DNA from: DAOTZR01 sp034432595
GTDB taxonomy: Bacteria > Chloroflexota > Anaerolineae > B4-G1 > SLSP01
DNA: 64,000 nt
Reading direction: 5' to 3'
NCBI GenBank assembly: GCA_034432595.1
Contig: DAOUBT010000023.1
Span: 1-64,000, forward strand
How positions within the stretch are numbered: the stretch's first letter is position 1; every line of letters starts with the position of its first letter. Below are positions 15,837 to 22,802 of the stretch, one piece after another. The notes under the pieces were generated by a model. The model ran no database searches. It had not been told where the DNA came from and worked only from the letters and a program-made list of their open reading frames with translations. The position numbers and the translations under genes are program-made.

Positions 15837-17132
15837 CTATTCACCGGCGCGCAGGCGCTTTAAGATGATGTCGGCCTGATCGGCGCGGATGGTGCCGCTT
15901 TGCACCAGGGCCTGCGCCACCTTCTCAATTTCATCCCCCTGCGCCCCCGCAGCGATAGCCACCTGCCGCGCGTGCAGGGTCATGTGTCCGCGCTGAATGC
16001 CCTCGGTAGCCAGGGCGCGTAACGCGGCAAAGTTCTGCGCCAATCCCACGCTGACGGCGATTTCGGCCAGCTCGCGCGCCGTCTTGACGCCCAGAATTTT
16101 GAGCGCCACGCGCGCCGTGGGATGGGAGCGCGTCGTCCCGCCCACAATACCCGCCGTGATGGGCAGCTCCAAAGTCCCGATGAGATTGCCCCGACCATCG
16201 CGGCGCCAGGTGCTCAGGCTGGTGTAGCGGCCACTGCGGGCGGCGTAAGCGTGGGCGCCAGCTTCCGCCGCGCGCCAATCGTTGCCCGTCGCCAGCAACA
16301 CCGCATCCACGCCGTTCATGATGCCTTTGTTGTGCGTGGCGGCACGGTAGGGATCGGCAGCCGCAAAAGCCCAGGCCGCCTCGACGCCGCGCGCCACCGC
16401 GTCCCCGCTGAAGCTGCCGAAAGCCAGACTCTCGATGGGGAGACACACCCGCGCCCGCGCCACGCGCTTATCGGCCAGATTGCTCAAAATGCGCAGGAAA
16501 ACCGTGCCGTGGGTCAAACCCTCGACGCGGTAGGCCAGGCGTTCGCACGCCGTGTTGACCGCGTTTGCTCCCATCGCATCCAGCACGTCGTAGAGCAGAT
16601 GCACCACCAGCATCGGCCCGACGGGCGTTTGCTCCAGGATGCGCACCTCAAGGTCGCGCGCGCCACCGCCGAGCTTCACCAACACCGGGTCGCTTTCATT
16701 GGCCAGGGCGAGCAACTCCGCCTTGTGCGCAAGCAGCTCCACGCGCGCCGCGTACACATCCGACACGTCCACCACCTGAATCTGTCCAATCATCACGGCC
16801 GGATCGGCCACGGCCAGGAAACCACCACCTGCGCGCGCGAGCTTCGCGGCCAGCGAAGCCCCGGCCACCACCGAAGGCTCCTCCACCACCATCGGCACGA
16901 GCACCTCACGCCCGTTCACCACGAAATTCGTGGCGATGCCCAAAGGCAGCGTGTGCAGGCCCACGACGTTTTCAATCAGATGGTCCGCCTGCTCCAGCGA
17001 TAGCCCCATGTCGCCGCGCAAAACGGCGCATTCCTCATCCGTCAGTTCCGCAAAAACGCGCACCTGTTGCAGGCGCGCTTCCGGTGACAACTCATAAAAA
17101 CCACTCAAACGCGATGTCTTCGTTTCACTCAT
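15837..17132 (-). CDS. Hydroxymethylglutaryl-CoA reductase, class II
   Basis: A 431-residue HMG-CoA reductase. Catalytic residues are visible as Glu in VVEEPSVVAGAS (~84), Lys in THNKGIMNG (~270), Asp in TGNDWRA (~285) and His in MTLHARQVA (~385). Length and absence of a membrane anchor place it in class II, the form of Pseudomonas mevalonii and Gram-positive cocci. Together with the downstream thiolase and synthase genes it should work in the biosynthetic direction, giving mevalonate for isoprenoids and quinone tails. It is the first gene of the four-gene operon; the RBS is weak. Confidence 0.88.
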   Translation of the reverse strand: MSETKTSRLSGFYELSPEARLQQVRVFAELTDEECAVLRGDMGLSLEQADHLIENVVGLHTLPLGIATNFVVNGREVLVPMVVEEPSVVAGASLAAKLARAGGGFLAVADPAVMIGQIQVVDVSDVYAARVELLAHKAELLALANESDPVLVKLGGGARDLEVRILEQTPVGPMLVVHLLYDVLDAMGANAVNTACERLAYRVEGLTHGTVFLRILSNLADKRVARARVCLPIESLAFGSFSGDAVARGVEAAWAFAAADPYRAATHNKGIMNGVDAVLLATGNDWRAAEAGAHAYAARSGRYTSLSTWRRDGRGNLIGTLELPITAGIVGGTTRSHPTARVALKILGVKTARELAEIAVSVGLAQNFAALRALATEGIQRGHMTLHARQVAIAAGAQGDEIEKVAQALVQSGTIRADQADIILKRLRAGE

Positions 17133-17170
17133 CGTTTTATGACTCCAGGCCGTAAGAGACTGCCTATATC

Positions 17171-17184
17171 ATACCGGCTGGTAT
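17171..17184. promoter_or_regulatory. 14-bp dyad upstream of the mevalonate operon
   Basis: ATACCGGCTGGTAT has perfect 5-bp outer arms (ATACC/GGTAT) and lies 39 bp before the reductase start codon, where a repressor of the operon could bind. The promoter itself is not clear; TATGAT lies inside this area on the minus strand. Confidence 0.35.
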
Positions 17185-17291
17185 CTCTCAAAAGCTCTCC
17201 AAAAAGGCATCTCGAGATGGGGAACGCCGTCGCGCCGTCCGATGTTGCAAGCACCAGCCTCACCCAGGCTATGCGGTCAGGTGAGAGCAAG

Positions 17292-17808
17292 GCCGTCATC
17301 AACCCCAAGGCCTTCGCTTACCCTGATAGCATGGGTAGGCGACGGCAATGCCGTCGCCTACCCCGCCATCATCAATCCCAAGACCTCTGCTTACCCTGAT
17401 AGCCTGGGTGGGCGAAAGCAATGCCGTCCTCTACCCCAAGGCCTTCGCTTACCCTGAATTCTGGCTTGTAACCTGGGTGGGCGACGGCAATGCCTTCGCA
17501 CACCCCGCCGTCATCAACCCCAAGGCCTTCGTTTACCCTGATAGCCTGGGTGGGCGAAAGCAATGCCGTCCTCTACCCCAAGGCCTTCGCTTACCCTGAA
17601 TTCTGGCTTATAACCTGGGTGGGCAAAAGCATTGCCGTCGCCTACCCCGCCGTCATCTACCCCAAGACCTTCGCTTCCCTGATAGCCTGGGTGGGCGAAA
17701 GCAATGCCGTCCTCTACCCCAAGGTCTTCGCTTACCCTGAATTCTGGCTTATAACCTGGGTGGGCGACGGCAATGCCGTCGCCCACCCGCAATGCCGTCG
17801 CCTACCCC
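17292..17808. repeat. Higher-order tandem array of palindromic repeats
   Basis: Seven units in a row at 17292, 17365, 17438, 17507, 17580, 17649 and 17721. Two unit types alternate: type A (72-73 bp, contains CGTCATCAACCCCAAG and CTGATAGCCTGGGTGGGCG) and type B (68-69 bp, contains CTGAATTCTGGCTTATAACC). From the second unit on the pattern is A-B-A-B-A-B with a 142-bp period. Every unit ends in the palindrome GGGTGGGCGA(A/C)(A/G)GCAATGCCGTC with CTACCCC. It fills the gap between the divergent HMG-CoA reductase and CDF genes. It has no spacers and is not a CRISPR array. Confidence 0.9.
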
Positions 17809-17826
17809 AAAACATCGTCTCGTGTG

Positions 17827-17854
17827 TGGACGCATCGGTAGGGTGCGGTATAAT
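17827..17854 (+). promoter_or_regulatory. Predicted promoter of the CDF transporter gene
   Basis: TATAAT at 17849-17854 with TGGACG at 17827-17832 (16-bp spacer), 37 bp before the ATG and just outside the repeat array. Confidence 0.6.
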
Positions 17855-17891
17855 AGGCGATACATTCCATAACACTGAGGTTAACGAAAAC

Positions 17892-18812
17892 ATGCAATGG
17901 GTTCGTGAAGTGCAACGTGATGTGCATCGGGAGAAACTCTACCGGCGCGCGATCGCGATTACCCTGGGTGGCAACGTCTTTCTGGCGGTGCTGAAAGCCG
18001 TCGCGGCGATGCTTTCCGGCAGTGTAGCCCTCTACGCGGACGCGGCCAACTCTGCGTCGGATGTGTTCTATTCCTTCACCATCGCCTTCGGCCTGTGGAT
18101 GGCGCTGCAACCCCCAGACCTCTCCCATCCGCAAGGCCACGGGCGCTTTGAACCGCTGGTGGGATTGGTGGTGGCGGCCTCGATGACGGTGGCCGGTTAT
18201 GCCGCCGTCCGCGCCGCCATCGAACGTTTCATGACGGGGGCGATGGCCATTGAGCCGGGTTTGCCCATGCTGACGCTGCTGGGCAGTGCCACGGTTAAGG
18301 TGGGCATGTACTGGAGCATCAACCGCATCGCTAAAGAGCTGGGCAGCCCCACCTTTACCTCAACGGCGCAGGACAACCTGAGCGATGTGCTCACCTCAAC
18401 CGCCGCTTTGCTCGGTGCGTTGGGGTCTAAGTGGCTGCATCCGCTTGCCGACCCCATCGCGGGCGTGCTGGTGGCCCTGTGGATTTTCCGCAACGCGGCT
18501 ACGGCCTGGCGCAGCAATCTGGCCTTCCTGACCGGCGCGGGGGCCTCGCAAGAACTGCGCGAGAAAATCGCGGAGATTTCCGCTTCCGTGCCGGGCGTGA
18601 ACGCCGTGCATCAGGTCATCGCGGAATATGTCGGCCCGCAGCTCGTGGCGGATTTGCATATCAACGTTTCGGGCGATTTGACGTTGCGCGAAGCCCACGC
18701 CATCGCGGATGAGGTCGAGCGCCGCCTGAACGAGCTGGACGAGATTGACCGCGCCTACGTCCACGTTGAACCGTGTCCGGACAACGGCGACATAGCATGC
18801 CGGGAGGGGTAA
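17892..18812 (+). CDS. Cation diffusion facilitator (CDF) metal exporter
   Basis: A 306-residue CDF-family protein with six predicted helices (~30-210) and a cytoplasmic metallochaperone-like C-terminus with HVEPC near residue 294. Metal-site sequences are visible in helices 2 and 5 as DAANSASDVF and QDNLSDVLTS. The loop SHPQGHGRFEPLVG is a CDF hallmark. It would export Zn2+, Fe2+ or Mn2+ by proton antiport. The frame is open far upstream through the repeat array, but the start is set at 17892 because the promoter and GAGG lie between the array and this ATG. Confidence 0.85.
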   Translation: MQWVREVQRDVHREKLYRRAIAITLGGNVFLAVLKAVAAMLSGSVALYADAANSASDVFYSFTIAFGLWMALQPPDLSHPQGHGRFEPLVGLVVAASMTVAGYAAVRAAIERFMTGAMAIEPGLPMLTLLGSATVKVGMYWSINRIAKELGSPTFTSTAQDNLSDVLTSTAALLGALGSKWLHPLADPIAGVLVALWIFRNAATAWRSNLAFLTGAGASQELREKIAEISASVPGVNAVHQVIAEYVGPQLVADLHINVSGDLTLREAHAIADEVERRLNELDEIDRAYVHVEPCPDNGDIACREG

Positions 18813-18880
18813 GCGCGCGGCGCAGCTCCGTTCCGTAAGCGCACCCATGTTGCGCACAACAAGGTGAGATAAGGGTATCC

Positions 18881-19711
18881 ATGAACGAACGTGAAGCAGG
18901 TTTCTGGCTGGGTCCATGGGAAGGCGGCTGGTGGCTGTTGCCCCCCGTCGCGCTGGTGTGCGGAGCGTGGGCGAGCGGCGTAACGCCGCTCTGGCGCCCG
19001 GAATTGGCCGCGCTGCTGGCTTTAGTGCTGGCGGGATGGCGTCCTTTCTGGCGCGCGCTTAGCCGCACGGATTGGGCAACGCCCCTGCGCGCCTGGCGCA
19101 CCTGGGAGGATGAAGCCCCTCTGCCCCGCATCCCCTACCTGCAGCCGGGGACGCCGGGCGCAGCCCTGCAGCGCCGTCTGCAACAGGCCCTCGCCTGGTG
19201 GCGCGCCTGTGGCGCACAGACCCTGGCCCTGCCCTTGCGCGTGGCGCTCCTCAGCCTGGGCCTGAGCCTGCTGCTCGCCCTCGCTATCGGACGCACGGCG
19301 CTGCTGCTGACCTTCTTCTTCATCAGCCTGAGCGAAGTGGCCCTGCTGTGGGATGAGCGCGGCCATATCCCCACTTTCTTCCACGCCCTGATGGAGGCAG
19401 GATTGCCCTGGCTCCTGGGTAGCAGCCTCGGCGCGCCGGATGGGCTACAGTTGGCGTTGGCGCTGGGATTGAGCTTGCTGGTGGCCGCTTTCCTGCGCCC
19501 GACACGCGCATCGGGACTGGGCACCCTGCCGCTGCTGGGATTGCTGGTGTCACAGCATCCCTTCACGGCGGGATGGGTGGCCTTGAGTTGCGTGCCGCTG
19601 GTCTGGTTGGGTATGCGCGCCCCCGATGCGTCCACTTACCGACGCCGCAGCGCGGTCTGGTTGATGGTGGTGTTCATCTTGACGGCGGGAGCGCTGCTAT
19701 GGAATGGGTAA
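18881..19711 (+). CDS. Integral membrane protein of unknown function
   Basis: A 276-residue, Leu/Ala/Trp-rich protein with about seven hydrophobic segments and a polar loop near residues 65-110. No family motif is recognised. It starts a tight four-gene operon: its 3' end overlaps the methyltransferase gene by 13 bp, and two ABC-2 permeases follow. A role linked to the transported substrate or to lipid modification is possible but unsupported by any residue-level evidence. RBS is weak (AAGGG). Confidence 0.6.
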   Translation: MNEREAGFWLGPWEGGWWLLPPVALVCGAWASGVTPLWRPELAALLALVLAGWRPFWRALSRTDWATPLRAWRTWEDEAPLPRIPYLQPGTPGAALQRRLQQALAWWRACGAQTLALPLRVALLSLGLSLLLALAIGRTALLLTFFFISLSEVALLWDERGHIPTFFHALMEAGLPWLLGSSLGAPDGLQLALALGLSLLVAAFLRPTRASGLGTLPLLGLLVSQHPFTAGWVALSCVPLVWLGMRAPDASTYRRRSAVWLMVVFILTAGALLWNG

Positions 19712-20526
19712 TCGCTTTGATCGTGGGCCTGGTGCTGATAGGCGCCCTGCTTTACTGGCAGCTTATCATCGCGGAAGGGGCTTATCTCGGTCCGCGCGTG
19801 GTGGCGCTGTTGTACGATTGGTCGGCACGCGCTTACGACCGCATCAAGGGCTACGATCCGGCCTATGAGCGCTGGTTTTTGAGCACGCCTCTGGTCCGCG
19901 CGCTGCAGAGCATTCCAACACCCCTGGTGCTGGATGTGGGCACCGGTACGGGCCGCCTGCCGCGCCTGCTCCTGAGCGAAGAGGGCTTTCGCGGACGCAT
20001 CATCGGGCTGGATTACGCGCTGCGCATGTTGCGCGAGGCGGCGCAACAGCTCCCCAGCGATGAGCGTTGCCTGTGGGTACAGCACGAAGCGAGCCGCCTC
20101 CCCTTTGCGGAGGCGACCTTCACCGCCGTGACGTGTCTGGAATCGCTGGAATTTACGCCGCAGCCGCGTCAGACCTTGCGCGAGCTGGTGCGCGTCCTGC
20201 AGCCGGGTGGCCTGCTCCTCGTTTCCAACCGCATCGGGCGGGATGCGCGTTTCCTGCCGGGACGCAGCTTCACGCCGGAGGCGTTCGAGGCGTATCTGCG
20301 CAGTCTGGGCCTGGAGATGATCCACACGCAGGCCTGGCAGGAGGATTACGACCTCGTGTGGGCGGTCAAGCCCGGCGTGTTGCAGCCGCGTGAACCGCTG
20401 CCCCTGCCGACGTACCTGCGCTGTCCCGACTGCGCCGCCGCCCTGGAGGCCCCGGAACAGGGGCTGCGCTGCGCGCAGGGCCACGTCAACGCGCGTTGGG
20501 ATAACGGGATTTTGCGCATGGGATGA
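19699..20526 (+). CDS. Membrane-anchored SAM-dependent methyltransferase
   Basis: A 275-residue protein with an N-terminal hydrophobic anchor (residues 3-24), a class I methyltransferase domain with motif I LVLDVGTGTGRLPRLL (~72-87), and acidic post-I residues in IIGLDYA. The C-terminus has a Cys pair and a further Cys in LRCPDCAAALE and LRCAQGHV, a zinc-ribbon-like tail similar to that of RlmA-type enzymes. The start at 19699 is chosen because the longer reading frame lies inside the previous gene. The substrate is unknown. Confidence 0.7.
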   Translation: MEWVIALIVGLVLIGALLYWQLIIAEGAYLGPRVVALLYDWSARAYDRIKGYDPAYERWFLSTPLVRALQSIPTPLVLDVGTGTGRLPRLLLSEEGFRGRIIGLDYALRMLREAAQQLPSDERCLWVQHEASRLPFAEATFTAVTCLESLEFTPQPRQTLRELVRVLQPGGLLLVSNRIGRDARFLPGRSFTPEAFEAYLRSLGLEMIHTQAWQEDYDLVWAVKPGVLQPREPLPLPTYLRCPDCAAALEAPEQGLRCAQGHVNARWDNGILRMG

Positions 20527-21647
20527 AAGCACATCCCCGCTGGCAACGCTTTATCGCGCTGCTCCGTAAAGATTTCCGCCTGGTGTTGCGCGATGCGCGC
20601 GCCTTTTTGCTCGTGCTTTTCGCGCCTACCTTTCTTTTGTTCATCCTCACTTATATTTTCCGCGTCGAGGCACAGGAAACTCGTCTCGCGCTCTGGAATC
20701 AAGACCAGAGTCCCTTAGCGCAGCGCTACATCACCGCGCTCACCGCCAGCGGCGACATGAAGGTCACCGCGTGGGTGCAAAACGAGGCGCAGGTAGAGAC
20801 GATCCTGCAAAGCGGCAAGGCCGACGTGATCCTCATCATCCCGCCGGAATTCGGGGCCAGATTGCAACGCGGCGAGCCATCGCCGGTGCAGGCCATTTTC
20901 GACGGCACGGAAGCTATCCTGGCCCCCCAACAGGCCGCGCGCCTCATCCAATATTCTGCCGCCTTTAGCGAGCAAGTCTTGCTGCGCGGCCTCACGCTGC
21001 GCGGAACCCCTGTCGAACTACAACGGGTGGTGTGGTATAACCCGCGCCTGGATACGCTGGATAGCATGGTGCCGGGGCTGATGGCGCTGGTGTTGAGTAT
21101 GCCCGCCCTGGCCTTTGCGCTGGCCCTGGCCCGCGAACGTGAATCGGGCCTCTTTGAGGGCCTCATCAGCACGCCGATGCGCGCTTTTGAGTACACCTTC
21201 AGCAAAGCGACGGCTTACATCAGCCTGGGCACGCTCAGCATGGTCGGCCTGTGGGCGCTGAGCGTGGGCTACTTCGGGGTGCCATGGCGCGGTTCGTTCC
21301 TGCTCTATCTCGGCCTCACCGCCCTGTATCTGGCCGCGATGATCGGCATCCTGATGGCCCTGGCACCGTTGATGCGCACGCAACAGGTGGCCTTCTTCGT
21401 CGCTCTGTTGTACTTTTTCGTGCCGGGCTTCTTCAACGCCGGGCTGTTCTCCCCCGTGCCGCGCCGTGGGGTGGGATGGCTCGTGGCCGAAGCGTTGCCG
21501 GCCACCCACTTCATCGCCATTTCCCGCAGCGTGGCCCTGAAAGGCGCTGACCTGTCCATGCTCCTGCATCCCGTGTTGGTGCTGGCCGGCATGAACCTCG
21601 TGGGGATGACGATAGCTATCCTGAGTTTTCGCAAATACCTGGCATGA
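20523..21647 (+). CDS. ABC-2 type transporter permease (first of pair)
   Basis: A 374-residue permease of the YhhJ/YbhR type: one N-terminal helix (~22-42), a large extracytoplasmic domain (~45-175) and five C-terminal helices. The conserved ARERESGLFEGLISTPM segment (~200-216) is the coupling loop for the ATPase. Start ATG overlaps the methyltransferase stop (ATGA). The family exports drugs, lipids or polysaccharides. No ATP-binding subunit is encoded in this operon or anywhere else in the window, so it must be supplied from elsewhere. Confidence 0.85.
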   Translation: MKAHPRWQRFIALLRKDFRLVLRDARAFLLVLFAPTFLLFILTYIFRVEAQETRLALWNQDQSPLAQRYITALTASGDMKVTAWVQNEAQVETILQSGKADVILIIPPEFGARLQRGEPSPVQAIFDGTEAILAPQQAARLIQYSAAFSEQVLLRGLTLRGTPVELQRVVWYNPRLDTLDSMVPGLMALVLSMPALAFALALARERESGLFEGLISTPMRAFEYTFSKATAYISLGTLSMVGLWALSVGYFGVPWRGSFLLYLGLTALYLAAMIGILMALAPLMRTQQVAFFVALLYFFVPGFFNAGLFSPVPRRGVGWLVAEALPATHFIAISRSVALKGADLSMLLHPVLVLAGMNLVGMTIAILSFRKYLA

Positions 21648-22762
21648 AGCTTCATCCGGGCATCATTTGGGCTATTGCCCGCAAAGATTTGCAGCAAATC
21701 GTGCGCGACCGCACTTTGCTGCTCTTCATGCTGCTGGTCCCCGTGGCGCAGCTTATCCTGCTGGCGCAGGCGACGGGGCGCGGCGTGCGCGATCTGCCGG
21801 TGGGTGTGCTGGATAGGGATGGCAGCGCGAGCAGCCGCACCCTGTGCGCCCTCATCGAGGCTTCGGAAGGCTTTGCGCTGACGCTGTATCCTTCTTCTCT
21901 GGCCGAAGGGACGCGCGCCATCGCCCGCGGCGACATCAACGCGCTCTTCATCATCCCCAACGGCCTGGAAGCGGCGACACGCGCCGCCACCCGTCAGGTC
22001 GCGGTCCAACTCATCGTGGACGGTAGCAACAGCGTGGTAGGCAGCGTGGCGATCAGTCAGGCGCAACTTGTCCTGCAGCGCTACCTTGAGCACCATGGGA
22101 TGGACGCAACGCGCTACGGTGGCATCAAGGTCATGACCCTGATGCGTTATAACCCCGGAGGGCGCTCGCGCCCGCCCCTGGTGGTGGCGCAGTTGGGCTT
22201 CATCCTCTACCAGATCACTTTAGCCACCGCCGCCTTAGGCCTCACGCGCGAACGCGAAGCCGGGACGTTAGAACAGTTGTTGGTGACGCCTGTGCGACGC
22301 CTGGAACTGCTGAGCGGCAAAGTCGTCGCGCCGTTACTCATCGGCCTCTTCGATTTTGGGGTGATGCTGCTCATTGTCCGCTACGGCTTTGACATTCCCA
22401 TCGTTGGCTCGCCCCTGCTGCTGAGCGGCGCCACGCTCCTGTTCATGCTCATCGAAATCGTGTGGGGGATTCTGCTTTCAGCGCTCTCGCGCACCCAACA
22501 ACAGGCCATCCTCATGGTCTTCATGCAGGCCATGCTGGACGTGGCGCTTTCGGGCTATCTGGCGCCGACGCATCAGATGCCGGGCATCCTGCGTTACGCC
22601 TCACAAGTCATCCCATTCCAACACTATCTCGTCGTGCTGCGCGGCATTGTGCTCAAGGGCGCGGACGCGGCGGCGCTGGCACCGCACCTTCTGGCACTGG
22701 GAGGCTTGCTGCTCGCGATCACGCCGCTCACCGTGGCCGTCATCGCGCGGCATTTAGATTAA
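21644..22762 (+). CDS. ABC-2 type transporter permease (second of pair)
   Basis: A 372-residue permease with the same architecture as its upstream neighbour: N-terminal helix, extracytoplasmic domain, then five helices; the coupling loop is TREREAGTLEQLLVTPV (~203-219). It overlaps the previous gene by ATGA, so the two are made in equal amounts and probably form a heterodimeric channel. It shares the YhhJ-like family; the cargo is not inferable. The operon ends here, with no terminator seen before the next promoter. Confidence 0.85.
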   Translation: MKLHPGIIWAIARKDLQQIVRDRTLLLFMLLVPVAQLILLAQATGRGVRDLPVGVLDRDGSASSRTLCALIEASEGFALTLYPSSLAEGTRAIARGDINALFIIPNGLEAATRAATRQVAVQLIVDGSNSVVGSVAISQAQLVLQRYLEHHGMDATRYGGIKVMTLMRYNPGGRSRPPLVVAQLGFILYQITLATAALGLTREREAGTLEQLLVTPVRRLELLSGKVVAPLLIGLFDFGVMLLIVRYGFDIPIVGSPLLLSGATLLFMLIEIVWGILLSALSRTQQQAILMVFMQAMLDVALSGYLAPTHQMPGILRYASQVIPFQHYLVVLRGIVLKGADAAALAPHLLALGGLLLAITPLTVAVIARHLD

Positions 22763-22768
22763 CTTCGC

Positions 22769-22796
22769 TTGACATCGTGCTCCTTCGCGTTAAACT
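22769..22796 (+). promoter_or_regulatory. Promoter placed for a leaderless transcript
   Basis: Perfect TTGACA (22769-22774), 16 bp, TAAACT (22791-22796). A start point 7 nt after the -10 would fall on the A of the ATG at 22803, and no Shine-Dalgarno sequence exists upstream. Confidence 0.6.
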
Positions 22797-22802
22797 CTAA
22801 GT

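Noticed and set aside
17292..17808. CRISPR array
   Set aside because: Units are contiguous 68-73 bp repeats of two types without unique spacers, and no cas gene is in the window.
17490..17891. Upstream extension of the CDF transporter frame through the repeat array
   Set aside because: The extension encodes only repeat-derived sequence (GESNAV, PKAFAYPEF); promoter and RBS for the real start lie downstream of the array at 17827-17892.
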